Source: Candidatus Latescibacterota bacterium (GTDB taxonomy: Bacteria > Krumholzibacteriota > Krumholzibacteriia > WVZY01). Taken from it: a stretch of DNA of 44,982 nucleotides. This document shows, one piece after another, positions 18,446 through 27,209 of this stretch. A model generated the notes under the pieces. The model was not told the DNA's origin. It worked only from the letters and a program-made list of their open reading frames with translations, and did not search any database. The position numbers and the translations under genes were made by a program. The number at the start of each line of letters is the position of its first letter. Position 1 is the stretch's first letter. The stretch is from positions 20,630 to 65,611 of the forward strand of contig WVZY01000049.1 in NCBI GenBank assembly GCA_011772205.1, read 5' to 3'.

Positions 18446-20131
18446 TCAGTCTGCAGCATTTTCCAGAGCCTCGATCCTTTTCTTAAGAGCGTCGTTCTCC
18501 GCCCTCAACTCTTTGATGGCTTCAATGAGCACACCCGTCATCCTGCCGTAATCAACTGCTCTGTACTCTTCTTCCCCCCACGAGGTGACCAGTTCTGGAA
18601 ACACGGCTTCCACCTCTTGTGCGATGACGCCAATTTCCTTGCGTCCCGTCGAACGGCCGAACGATTCGTATAGCTCATTCCACTCGAACGATACCCCCCG
18701 AATCCTTTCCAGCTTGTCGAGGACATTGGCAAGTTGCGTGACGTTTTCCTTCAACCGTTCATCGGAAGAGGTGGGAAAAGTAGTCGCGTGGCATGCGCCG
18801 GCAATATCCAACGGGTACCCCGGCGTCGTGGTCAAAACGCCAACTCTACGAGCAGAAAAATCCCCGTAGATCAAGAGATCATTGGCGTCGCGGCCATTGG
18901 CAATGTAGAGCTTGTTGGAGGTGGTTTCATTGAAGCCGGCCTCATAGCCCAGAAAAACGTTATAGGAGCCCGAGACGTTGTGAGCACCTGCCGACCTTCC
19001 CACACATGTATTGTAACTGCCTCCCACATTGTCATAACCCGCAGCGTACCCTAGGAAAGTGTTGTAAATACCTGTCGTATTGGCATAGCCTGCAGTCCTT
19101 CCCAAAAATGTGTTGTAACTGCCCGTAGTATTGTTATAGGCCGCCTGCTGTCCTACGAATGTGTTTTGAGCCCCCAAGCTATTGTAGCCACAAAGTCGTC
19201 CTACGAAAGTGTTCTGACTGCCTGAGACGTTGAACTGGCCAGCATTCATTCCTATGAATGTGTTGTTAGTGCCCGTGGTGTTGGATTGGCCGGAGTACAC
19301 ACCGACGAACGTGTTGAAATCGCCTTCGTTGTTGAGCCCCGCATTAAAACCTACAAATGTCGGACTGCTTCCCGTGTTGTTCGTCCCGGCATTGGCTCCA
19401 ACCAGCGTGCTCATGGTGCCCTCGGTGGAGAGAACCGTACTCCCACCGATTTTGTAGTTGGCACCGATGTTGATCCCCCCGCGGACGTCGAGCTCACCGT
19501 TTATGTCCAGGGAGTCCGTGTCGAACTGGCCGTAAATGAGCGGCGTGTCGGTGGAGGAGTTGTCGATGTAGAGCTTGTTGGAACCGGTCTCATTCGATCC
19601 AACGTTGTAACCGATAAAGACATTCCCTTCACCCGTCTGGTTGAAACGGCCTGCCCAGCGTCCCAGGAACGTGTTGAAATTACCGGTAGTGTTCTCATAG
19701 CCCGTCCCGGAACCCAGGAACACGTTTTCCCTGCCTGTGGTGTTTTGATAGCCGGAATACGTGTCCAGAAAGACATTGTCCCTGCCGACGGTATTAAAGG
19801 GTCCCGATCCACGGCCGACAAATGTGTTCGAATTTCCGGTATCGTTCCATACACCAGTATCCTTGCCGAGGAATGTATTTGAATGCCCTGTAGTATTGTT
19901 CAGGCCCGCATTAAATCCTACAAATGTGTTGTTACCGCCCGATGTGTTGTCTCTACCTGCCTCACGGCCAATGAATGTATTCGTACTCCCTCCCGAATTG
20001 TATCTGCCTGCATAGTACCCTATGAACGTGTTGGAATGGCCGTTGGTGTTGTCGTATCCCACCATGGTACCAATGAACATGTTGAAATCGGCTGTATTGT
20101 TGCGTCCGGCGTTCGAGCCGATAATCGTCAC
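18446..20131 (-). CDS. S74 repeat surface protein, N-terminally truncated
   Basis: The frame encodes 561 residues from GTG 20131. It has a first array of 11 units of 17 residues, a link with LDINGELDVRGGINIGANYK, a second array of 10 units, and an S74 domain with Ser456-Lys461 in SSDERLKENV plus a C-terminal coiled coil. The last 120 residues closely match the S74 protein at 12965. Unlike that paralogue it has no signal peptide and no N-terminal beta domain: it begins inside a repeat (TIIGSNAGRNN). The start codon overlaps the stop of a truncated M16 gene in GTGA. It is probably a deletion product; without a signal peptide it could not be exported, so it may be a pseudogene despite its open frame. 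Confidence 0.75.
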   Translation of the reverse strand: MTIIGSNAGRNNTADFNMFIGTMVGYDNTNGHSNTFIGYYAGRYNSGGSTNTFIGREAGRDNTSGGNNTFVGFNAGLNNTTGHSNTFLGKDTGVWNDTGNSNTFVGRGSGPFNTVGRDNVFLDTYSGYQNTTGRENVFLGSGTGYENTTGNFNTFLGRWAGRFNQTGEGNVFIGYNVGSNETGSNKLYIDNSSTDTPLIYGQFDTDSLDINGELDVRGGINIGANYKIGGSTVLSTEGTMSTLVGANAGTNNTGSSPTFVGFNAGLNNEGDFNTFVGVYSGQSNTTGTNNTFIGMNAGQFNVSGSQNTFVGRLCGYNSLGAQNTFVGQQAAYNNTTGSYNTFLGRTAGYANTTGIYNTFLGYAAGYDNVGGSYNTCVGRSAGAHNVSGSYNVFLGYEAGFNETTSNKLYIANGRDANDLLIYGDFSARRVGVLTTTPGYPLDIAGACHATTFPTSSDERLKENVTQLANVLDKLERIRGVSFEWNELYESFGRSTGRKEIGVIAQEVEAVFPELVTSWGEEEYRAVDYGRMTGVLIEAIKELRAENDALKKRIEALENAAD

Positions 20132-20829
20132 GAATCTTTATAAAACTTCTGCAGCTCTTCGGCTTGGCTTGTTTCCACAACCTCTTTTTTCCCGAAGGGC
20201 ATCCGTTCGGCGTACCGGGATCCTTCGGAGAGGGCCTCCAGCTTGTCATAAGGCATGCACGTTTTTCCCACGCACCTCATGCGCCTGTCTTCGAAAGCAG
20301 CCTTCCGCTCTTTTTCGATAGCTTCCTGCTCGAAAGAGGCCAGATGGGCCCAGTTCTCGAGGATCTCGAAGGCTTTTTCGACCACCTTCGGATCATCCGT
20401 TGGGGCGCGCATTCGATACACTGTCTCATCAAAATCGACACTGGCGCGGATATTCTTTCCGAGTTCGATTCCAGCAGATTCGGCGAATGCGACAAGCTCT
20501 TTTTCGGGAAGGTGTTTGGTGCCTTTGAGCGCCATATGTTCCACCAAATTGGCCAAACCCTGCTGGCCTTCATCTTCCAATACGGATCCGACATTGACTA
20601 CCAGTCGAAGGTATGCTCGATCCTCCGGATTTTTGTTTGCCCTCACATAGTAACGCAGGCCGTTGTCGAACTGCCCAATGGTGACATCAGGATCCACGGG
20701 CATTGGATCGGATAATTTTAGATCAGTTTGTTTTGGCTGTTCTTTTTGTTCAGCAATAAGCATGGATGATGGAGCACTGAGGAGCAGAACGATAGCAAAC
20801 GTGATTGAAAGGAGCATCGCTCGTTTCAT
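20128..20829 (-). pseudogene. Truncated M16 (insulinase-type) peptidase, N-terminal part only
   Basis: The frame encodes 233 residues from ATG 20829, with GAGG shortly before it and a signal peptide (MKRAMLLSITFAIVLLLSAP). It covers the first part of a periplasmic M16 peptidase: IGQFDNGLRYYVRANKNPED, then GLANLVEHMALKGTKHLPEK, up to ELQKFYKDS. M16 enzymes usually have 900 residues, or paired 450-residue subunits. The zinc motif HxxEH is here NLVEH, so the first metal-binding His is lost as well. The sequence breaks at the point where relatives continue FY..WYRPDNM, and changes straight into the S74 repeat gene. Together these say it is inactive. Confidence 0.8.
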
Positions 20830-21502
20830 GACGGCCTCGTTGTATGATGGCTTACACGGCCTAACCTTCCTCCTCTTATCAGAGATCACACGTGCTTCCA
20901 AGCTCCAGGGGCAGCACACCGAGCCCTGTTGCCAAGACACTTCGAGAGCGCATTGGGTGATAGAAATCTTGAAGGAGCTGTTGCTCGTGAAGGTAATTGT
21001 GCTCGGGGATAGACGATAGCGGTAGGATAAGGGGACCAGTAACACATCTCACCAGAATACAACTCTGGCGGTTCACCGCCAACCACTACCCAGGGAGAGT
21101 TGGAGAGGCGGGGCCTCTAACTGCTGCGGGGCTATAGTAAACCGTTTCGTTGATATTTGCTAGATCTATTCCATCGACACCTATAACTCCAATTCGCATT
21201 TATGGTTGTGCGAGCTTCGGTAACGCCTGCAGAAAGCGGGGCCTCGCCTTCGCCACACTCAGGAACCGGCCTGACGTACAGGGCGCATCGATAAGGTCAG
21301 AAAGCTACGCCTCTGCCAATCGCCCGCACACAGGCCAATAGCGTTTGTCGTCTTATACACCCCAGCCAATCCGTTTTAGCCACAAAATTATTGCAATGAA
21401 CTATCCTTTTGGCATATAAACAAATAGGATCCCTAACTAGCAAAGCAGGAATGCCGTTATAAGAATATATTTCACACAAATTCATATTCCGGGAGGTCAG
21501 TG
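20830..21502. other. Gene-free stretch with two small hairpins
   Basis: Between the M16 remnant and the cNMP-binding gene no gene is supported. Two compact hairpins are present: GGCGG-TTCA-CCGCC (21067-21080) and AGAGGC-GGG-GCCTCT (21104-21118). Neither has a T-tract. Their role is unknown. Confidence 0.35.
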
Positions 21503-21961
21503 ATGGTTGACACAGACATGCTGAGAACATTCGAAATATTCGAGGATCTCAACGACAGGGAGCTCGAGCAGGTGGCCGCCCTCGGGGTGGAGGAGACTAG
21601 AGATGCCGGTGTGAGAATATTCGAGGAGAATGCGCTCGCCTCGCACCTCTATCTCATTCTCGAAGGAAAAGTCGACATCCGGATAAGCGCCGGCGCCGAG
21701 GAACAGATCGTGGTCAGCCGCGCCGGGCCAGGCGAGGCATTTGGATGGTCCGCTGTTGCCGAGCCACATACCTTCACCGCCGCAACCTGGACCTCCGCAC
21801 CATCGCACTTCGTTAAATTCACCAGCGATGACCTCAGGCGCCTCTTCGAAGCCAACAACCATATCGGCTACCGCGTCTTGAAAAAGATCACGACCGTTAT
21901 CTCGAAGCGGCTGAAATCATTAGAAGCTGAGCTTGTGAGGGCGAAGCATGCGGGGAGGTAA
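21503..21961 (+). CDS. Stand-alone cyclic-nucleotide-binding-like protein
   Basis: The protein has 152 residues from ATG 21503, 6 bases after GGGAGG; an overlapping GTG at 21500 is closer to the site and less likely. The whole protein is a Crp-type beta-roll: FEDLNDRELEQVAALGVEE, then ASHLYLILEGKVDIR, then PGEAFGWSAVAEP, and a C-terminal helix (VLKKITTVISKRLKSLEAEL). The phosphate-binding cassette lacks the usual PRxA with its Arg, so cAMP binding is doubtful. There is no DNA-binding domain, so it must act through a partner or as a simple sensor. The convergent neighbour is a lipoprotein gene with no obvious link. Confidence 0.85.
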   Translation: MVDTDMLRTFEIFEDLNDRELEQVAALGVEETRDAGVRIFEENALASHLYLILEGKVDIRISAGAEEQIVVSRAGPGEAFGWSAVAEPHTFTAATWTSAPSHFVKFTSDDLRRLFEANNHIGYRVLKKITTVISKRLKSLEAELVRAKHAGR

Positions 21962-22077
21962 GGGCGACTTTTGCCTCTAAATCAAGCGCTGGAGATTTTG
22001 AGGAATTGTCATTCTAAGCAAATTGCCTTCATGGCTCGCCGAGCGCAGCGCTATTTATAACCACTATCTATTTAAAA

Positions 22078-22125
22078 GACCCCCTTGCTGGTACATTAAT
22101 TTAACACAATGTGTCCAAGGAGGTC
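22078..22125. terminator. Imperfect long hairpin between convergent genes
   Basis: The arms GACCCCCTTG..TGGTACATT and AATGTGTCCAAGGAGGTC pair over about 18 positions with one mismatch and a small bulge, around a 10-base AT loop. It lies between the ends of the convergent genes at 21503 and 22166, the place for a shared terminator, but neither side has a clear T-run. Confidence 0.4.
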
Positions 22126-22165
22126 TGGTATATCTACAGAATTGATCACCTTTTCCTCACTCCAT

Positions 22166-23107
22166 TCACTGAGATAGATGGTTACCATCACCGCGATCAT
22201 CCTCACTGGTAGGAGGATTCCCGACAATGATAACACAATCCCTCATGTCTAAAGGGAGCCCCATCAGCCCAAATCCCCTAAGATAGATCGTTTTCACTTC
22301 GTCGCGCGACACCGATCCCAGCGCCTGGATAACTTCCTGTGCGGAAAACTTCAAGACTAAGTCGTCCACGCCGTCACGCCTGCCTTCGTAACAATCACAG
22401 TCACCATGAAAGATGGCCGGCGATGTTACATCCTCGAAGAACACCGTAGCGGGAAGCACTATGTTGCCGTCGATCCATAATTCAAGTGTGGATGTGTCTA
22501 TTGAATGAAGGTCAAATCCGGGAGAGCTGGGAATAGCAACCTGGATGATCCCTTTTTTCTTGGGATTGAGCGAGTTCGGGCAGTTCCCCGGCATGAGATC
22601 GAAGAAAATCGGGTACGGCGCTATATTTAATATGATCATAACATACGCTTTCCTGCCAGCTTCATCGACTACTTCCACATGAAAAGTGTGCGTGCCAAAG
22701 AAAAACTTCTGCTGGGGAGCGCATGCTCCACGTTTCTTTAGTGGTGTGAACTCTATTGCCCACAGCGATGGATCATCAATATCGGTAATGTCCCATCCAT
22801 ATCGGTATGCCTTGACCTTGTCGCCATACTGCGACGGTTCGGCAGTCCAGCAGAACTCTACGGGCAGAGCAGCGGGGACTTCGAGAATAGGCGGGCCTGA
22901 AACACGTTTTGAAGAAATGATCGGATCGATATATTCGTTCGTTACAGTGAGGACAGGATACTCATGGACAATCTCAATGCGACAGCCCTTTTCAGCCAGG
23001 TTTCCTGCAAGCTCAGAAGGAGCCGCCGGATTGGAAATATGATTGCAGCTAAATAGTGAAAGAGATAAAAGAATTCGCGTTATAATCCGAAGTCGGCAGG
23101 AATTCAT
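22166..23107 (-). CDS. Predicted lipoprotein with an Ig-like part and a DxMPGNCPNSLN domain
   Basis: The protein has 313 residues from ATG 23107, preceded by GGGGGAG. The start MNSCRLRIITRILLSLSLFSC ends in a lipobox (LFSC), so Cys21 is probably lipidated. Residues about 70-165 look like an immunoglobulin/PKD-type fold (FCWTAEPSQYGDKVKAYRYG, then THTFHVEVVDEAGRKA). Residues about 175-300 match a domain repeatedly seen in secreted proteins of FCB-like and delta-proteobacterial genomes: LMPGNCPNSLNPKKKGIIQVAI .. STLELW .. DGVDDLVLKF .. EVIQALG. Its function is unknown. It is likely an outer-membrane lipoprotein. Confidence 0.82.
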   Translation of the reverse strand: MNSCRLRIITRILLSLSLFSCNHISNPAAPSELAGNLAEKGCRIEIVHEYPVLTVTNEYIDPIISSKRVSGPPILEVPAALPVEFCWTAEPSQYGDKVKAYRYGWDITDIDDPSLWAIEFTPLKKRGACAPQQKFFFGTHTFHVEVVDEAGRKAYVMIILNIAPYPIFFDLMPGNCPNSLNPKKKGIIQVAIPSSPGFDLHSIDTSTLELWIDGNIVLPATVFFEDVTSPAIFHGDCDCYEGRRDGVDDLVLKFSAQEVIQALGSVSRDEVKTIYLRGFGLMGLPLDMRDCVIIVGNPPTSEDDRGDGNHLSQ

Positions 23108-23453
23108 AAGGAGATCTCCCCCGTTTGAGGCATAACCGATGTTGAATGATGGGGCCTGCGAACGTGTTTATTAATTATACATGATATCTCAGTATCTTTC
23201 AACTATCCTGCCTCACATGATTGTTCCACATTCCAAGTTAGGTTCTATGCAGTTGATCCCAATGAACCGAACGAAGCCAAATTCACCCGCAAAATAACTG
23301 CAGGATCGAGATTTTGGTCGGAAGTGCCCGATAAGCTAACCAATGACTGCCAAACCACCCAATTCCAACATACTGGCGATTTTTAGTGTAATAAAAGTGT
23401 AAGATAGTACTTTGGGGTTGGAGTGCCGAAACACGTAACCTATTGAATTCATA
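23108..23453. other. Gene-free stretch leading into the mobile region
   Basis: No gene is seen. A TGTAAGAT motif at about 23398-23405 recurs to the left of the second tRNA-derived repeat (about 26961-26968), suggesting that the duplicated unit has similar material on this side too. Confidence 0.35.
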
Positions 23454-23650
23454 GGAGCTGGAGAACGGAATCGAACCGCTGACCTACGCATTACGAGTGC
23501 GCCGGTCTAGTAAAAGTACAGTTGTCGGTAATGCGCTAATCAACAAATTTATCAAATCGTTACAGCAGAGCCGTATTTGCGTATAGCCGCGTATTCTCGC
23601 GTATAATAGCGAGTATTATACAGCATTAGTGTAAGAAGAAGTGTAAGCTG
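23454..23650 (-). repeat. Direct repeat copy 1: tRNA-Thr(CGT) 3' half plus iteron tail
   Basis: On the minus strand the left part (23454 to about 23510) is the 3' half of a tRNA: anticodon arm GCGCA-CTCGTAA-TGCGT with anticodon CGT (Thr), T-arm AGCGG-TTCGATT-CCGTT, and acceptor end CTCCAGCTCC. The 5' half, with D-arm and acceptor 5' strand, is absent, so this is not a working tRNA gene. It is followed by about 140 bases shared with the copy at 27018, including GCGTAT iterons at 23579, 23589 and 23599, a degenerate fourth unit at 23609, and TGTAAGAAGAAGTGTAA. tRNA 3' halves spanning anticodon to CCA are the usual identity blocks of tyrosine-integrase attachment sites. Confidence 0.75.
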
Positions 23651-23715
23651 ATCTATCAACATCACTGCTTTTGCCTTGGCCGACGAAACAGCACTAGTCG
23701 AGATGCTTTAATATT

Positions 23716-24870
23716 TTATCGTAGAACACTCAGCACAGCTCTTAATAAAGTTTCATTTCCTGCATATTGTTCAATTACATCGTAATCTGTACAAATTTGA
23801 ATGATTACTAGAACAGGCGCGCAGAATCGCAATATTTTTTTTAAGCTTCCATAATTCTTATTAATCAAATGAAGAAGTATAAAGCAAGAGGTCAAAGTGG
23901 ATAAACTCAGGAAGCGATTTGAATCCCACGCAATTAAATGAATAATATGGGGGGATAAAAACAGCGCAAGGATATAAATGGTTTTGAATAGACTTTTGTT
24001 TTTGAGCGTAATATAAATACCCAAGATGATTAAAACAATATTTATGGATAAATAACTTGCATTTCTTTTGTGTAATATATTTCTAAAAACATCCATCAGT
24101 CTTTCTTTAAATCTCAAGGATTGCCAATGCGATGGTGGCTTTCTTAAGGCCGCGTGTGGCCCGTATTTCTGGTAGCCCTCCCAACCATTTGATAATACAG
24201 AAGTGGACTCGGCGATTTTGCTCTTCAGAATTTGCACCTGGTTATTATCTGCTTTTCCTATAATCAATACTGTGATAGTTAGTATTGTTATAAATAATAT
24301 TGTTATTATTTTTCTTAGTGGATCTATTTTGTAGTCAATGAGGTGCAACGCGAGCAGTGGCAAAATATAGACTGTTACAATCTCATGTATGAGTATTGCT
24401 ATAGACAGCAAAATAATTGAAATAATATATTTCTTATCCACAAAGAAATTATAAGAAAAAAGCCCTAGAGATAACATGAGTGCGTCGTGATAGCCTCTTG
24501 TTGAACCTATAGACACCAGCAACGGTCCAGAAACGATGATGAGGAATAGTAAAAGGTTCTCTTCTCGATTATTTGAAATATTCAAAAAAGTTAAATTAAT
24601 CGCAACAAAGAATAGCAAAACAAAGCAAATGCTTATTATTTCGACAAGCTTTTTGATTTGTACGTAATCAGCATCGAATAATAAAGACGCTGTTTGACCA
24701 AGTAATCCTCTTACTAAAAAGCCCCCTTCATATGTATACAGATACTGGCTTAATGCATAGGGGTGAGGATGTATAGCAAATCCTTTAATGAGAGAAAAAA
24801 TACCGACAACAAAGACGATAATGTAAAGATATTTTTTTTCTTTGATTTTTTTTAATAACGAATGTTCCAT
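23716..24870 (-). CDS. Polytopic membrane protein, strongly AT-rich
   Basis: The protein has 384 residues from ATG 24870 with about nine hydrophobic helices. It begins MEHSLLKKIKEKKYLYIIVF and has a YLYTYEGGFLVRGLLGQ motif near residue 45, then GSTRGYHDALMLSLG near 122 and HEIVTVYILPLLALHL near 161. The GGF-RGLLG and H-D pattern recalls EpsG/Wzy-like polysaccharide or surface-glycan membrane proteins, but I do not assign a family. Codon use is heavily AT-biased (many AAT, ATT, TTA), unlike the GC-richer gene next to it, and it lies between two tRNA-derived repeats, so recent transfer is likely. Confidence 0.75.
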   Translation of the reverse strand: MEHSLLKKIKEKKYLYIIVFVVGIFSLIKGFAIHPHPYALSQYLYTYEGGFLVRGLLGQTASLLFDADYVQIKKLVEIISICFVLLFFVAINLTFLNISNNREENLLLFLIIVSGPLLVSIGSTRGYHDALMLSLGLFSYNFFVDKKYIISIILLSIAILIHEIVTVYILPLLALHLIDYKIDPLRKIITILFITILTITVLIIGKADNNQVQILKSKIAESTSVLSNGWEGYQKYGPHAALRKPPSHWQSLRFKERLMDVFRNILHKRNASYLSINIVLIILGIYITLKNKSLFKTIYILALFLSPHIIHLIAWDSNRFLSLSTLTSCFILLHLINKNYGSLKKILRFCAPVLVIIQICTDYDVIEQYAGNETLLRAVLSVLR

Positions 24871-24923
24871 TAGGATCCAGGCGATCTGACGGATGGCTTC
24901 TGTTATGGGGCCCTGGCCTCATT

Positions 24924-26531
24924 TTATCGCCAAATTACAAGCGTATGGGGTCCGTCGCCGATTGAAAACCGCTTTCTGTACACTTCATCTTCCCGACGTA
25001 GAACGACAGGTTCGCTATACGATTCGTTCCTCATACCCTTGTAGCGAAGCGCGATTCTTTGACATTCACCGTCTGCAAAGGAACCCCTACCTCCGGACAC
25101 CTCGGACAGAAGCTGCGTATCACTCGGCACGATGCCATGTTGCACGATATAGCAGACGTTGCACTTGCGTAGGTACTCGTTGAGTCTACCGGAATCGATG
25201 ACATCCTGATACGCCGTGTTGTTTACGGCACCATCAAGATTGACTACCGACCTCTGACTGAAGTAGCCGAAATGCCCGCAGTCCTTCATGGCCAACCTGT
25301 AGTTGGCATTCACGTTATCACGGGCCCACATCGCGGCTCGGTAGCTGGCAACGTGCCACGAGCTTTCGATCGGTGCGAGAAAAGTGCGCTTGACAACCAT
25401 CGACATGCCACTTAGAAACAGCAAGACCAACACGGCACCCGTGGCGAGCCGGAGTCCCCGCTTTTTCCACCTCAAAAGAGGTGCGCTCAACGGCTCGCTA
25501 ATAACCAACGATGCAAACAAGGCGTACGAAATGAATTGCCAACGAAAAATGCCCCATTTGATGAAAAGCATCGTGTGCACGAAATGAAGAATTATTGAAA
25601 GGGCCAGCACGGCCATCGCGCCACGGAAGAACCGTGCCTCCATCGTACCAGCGACGTACTTGTGCCACATCGCTGCGCTCCATATCAAATAAGCTATCGC
25701 CACGACGACAAAAGCTGCATGGACGCTTCCGATTTTTTCCAGTTTCCTCAACGAGAAAGACACGTAGGGAAATGAAGATTTTAGGATACCGCTGATCGGC
25801 ATCATGTCGCCAAAGATACGCAGATTGTACAGCAGGTAAGGAGCGACTACGAGCACCGAGCCCGCGAGAACAAGTGCAAGCCTCTTGACGGCTATTCTGC
25901 GCTCGTCTGGAGACCTCAACGCCTGCAGAAGGACAAAGGCACAAACCGACGCACCAAGAAAAACGGCATCGAGCCGCGCAAGCATGGTCAAACCAAGAAG
26001 GACTCCGAAAACGAAGTGACTCAACCACCCGCTCTGCACAAACACTTTCCCCCACCAACCGAAGAAAAACAGCAGCACCATCATGAGAACCAGAATGGCT
26101 GAATCCATGCCAGTTGCCGACTGGAAGATGGTGAGGAAGATGAAGAAGACGGCACTCGCGAGAGTAACGATCGTCGAGAAGAACAGCGAATGCAACCGGT
26201 ACAAGAGTACATAGGCAACAATTAGTGGTACGAGCTGATACACCAGGTAGACACGGACCATGTCCTCAGGTCGCAGGTGAAAAATGAGGGACACAGGGAT
26301 CAGAAGGCAGAGCCAAAGCGCCTGGTAACCGTTCGTCCGATTGATTCCGTCGAAGGTAGAACCGCTACCCGAGGCTACATTCTCAGCGATTTTGAAGAAA
26401 TGCGACGAGTCATCCGGAATACGGCAAACGATGTGCTGGACGTCAGCGAATAGGAAAAATACTAAAAGGAACACTGAGATCGCAAACATCGGTGCTTGAG
26501 TCCAATATGCTTTCCGCTTATTGGTATCCAT
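24924..26531 (-). CDS. Integral membrane GT-C-like glycosyltransferase, hypothetical
   Basis: The protein has 535 residues from ATG 26531 with about eleven hydrophobic helices. The first loop carries RIPDDSSHFFKIAENVASG and TFDGINRTNGYQALW, a signature common in uncharacterised PMT/GT39-like membrane glycosyltransferases; the paired acidic residues (PDD) are the expected metal/lipid-donor site. The last 130 residues form a soluble tail (CNVCYIVQHGIVPS, ending DGPHTLVIWR). Such enzymes transfer sugars from polyprenyl phosphate to a glycan or lipid at the outer face of the membrane. It follows the AT-rich membrane protein gene upstream on the same strand and may act with it. Ribosome site weak. 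Confidence 0.8.
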   Translation of the reverse strand: MDTNKRKAYWTQAPMFAISVFLLVFFLFADVQHIVCRIPDDSSHFFKIAENVASGSGSTFDGINRTNGYQALWLCLLIPVSLIFHLRPEDMVRVYLVYQLVPLIVAYVLLYRLHSLFFSTIVTLASAVFFIFLTIFQSATGMDSAILVLMMVLLFFFGWWGKVFVQSGWLSHFVFGVLLGLTMLARLDAVFLGASVCAFVLLQALRSPDERRIAVKRLALVLAGSVLVVAPYLLYNLRIFGDMMPISGILKSSFPYVSFSLRKLEKIGSVHAAFVVVAIAYLIWSAAMWHKYVAGTMEARFFRGAMAVLALSIILHFVHTMLFIKWGIFRWQFISYALFASLVISEPLSAPLLRWKKRGLRLATGAVLVLLFLSGMSMVVKRTFLAPIESSWHVASYRAAMWARDNVNANYRLAMKDCGHFGYFSQRSVVNLDGAVNNTAYQDVIDSGRLNEYLRKCNVCYIVQHGIVPSDTQLLSEVSGGRGSFADGECQRIALRYKGMRNESYSEPVVLRREDEVYRKRFSIGDGPHTLVIWR

Positions 26532-27017
26532 GCAGGTAGGTCCTTCAGAGACTGCAACCGCTCAGAGGCCTTTTGCGGGGATAAGCGCCATTTCGATGTA
26601 ATGCGCTTACACAAATACCACATACCTCTTGACGTAGTCAAGCGACGAAACAGCGCGCTGGGAGTTTCACGCCCTCCGACCTCCTCGTCGATCTGCTGCA
26701 CAGGAGCTGTCTTGTGTACATGGACATAACCAAGTCACAAATCAAAGAGTCCTGATGCTGGAGAATTAAAGTGACAAGTATACGGGAAATGGCTTATTGC
26801 AGGTAATGCTCGGAATACGCGAGGTGCTGGAACTACTAGCGCCCCTGAGACGACTCGAACGTTCGATAGGTGGTTTGATAATGCGTAGAGCGGTGAATCA
26901 CCTCATTTAGCCTTCAAACCCTCGCAATGCGTTACTTGCACGATTTGTAACTGTAAGAAAACTGTAAGATGGGGTTTTTCGGCCTAACCGCCGGAAGATG
27001 TAACTCTAAGAAAACAT
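26532..27017. other. Gene-free stretch with a second tRNA-like fragment
   Basis: No gene is supported. At about 26850-26875 the plus strand reads like the complement of a tRNA 3' end (GCGCCCCTGAGACGACTCGAA): a T-loop TTCGAGT with only partial stem pairing. TGTAAGAAAACTGTAAG at about 26951-26967 resembles the right tail of the direct repeats. This suggests an older, more decayed integration scar. Confidence 0.35.
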
Positions 27018-27209
27018 TGGAGCTGGAGAGCGGAATCGAACCGCTGACCTACGCATTACGAGTGCTGTTCGAGAAAAAGTGAAGTCGTTGGAAACACGCA
27101 ACTTGCCAAATTTACCAAAACGCTACAGTAGAGCTGTATTTGCGTATAGCTGCGTATTCTCGCGTATAGTTGCGGGTATTATACGGTGTTAGTGTAAGAA
27201 GAAGTGTAA
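27018..27209 (-). repeat. Direct repeat copy 2: tRNA-Thr(CGT) 3' half plus iteron tail
   Basis: This is the same structure and orientation as the copy at 23454. The tRNA block here ends with an encoded CCA (CTCCAGC-T-CCA on the minus strand) and is lost just beyond the anticodon stem. The tail carries GCGTAT iterons at 27142, 27152 and 27162 and a variant GCGGGT at 27172, all exactly 10 bases apart, then TGTAAGAAGAAGTGTAA. The two copies differ at many tail positions but hold the tRNA block and iterons, as expected if those parts are bound by protein. The right end abuts an IS110 fragment. Confidence 0.75.

Noticed and set aside
23454-23510. A complete tRNA-Thr gene
   Set aside because: Anticodon arm, T-arm and 3' acceptor strand are present but the D-arm and 5' acceptor strand are missing, so it is a fragment.
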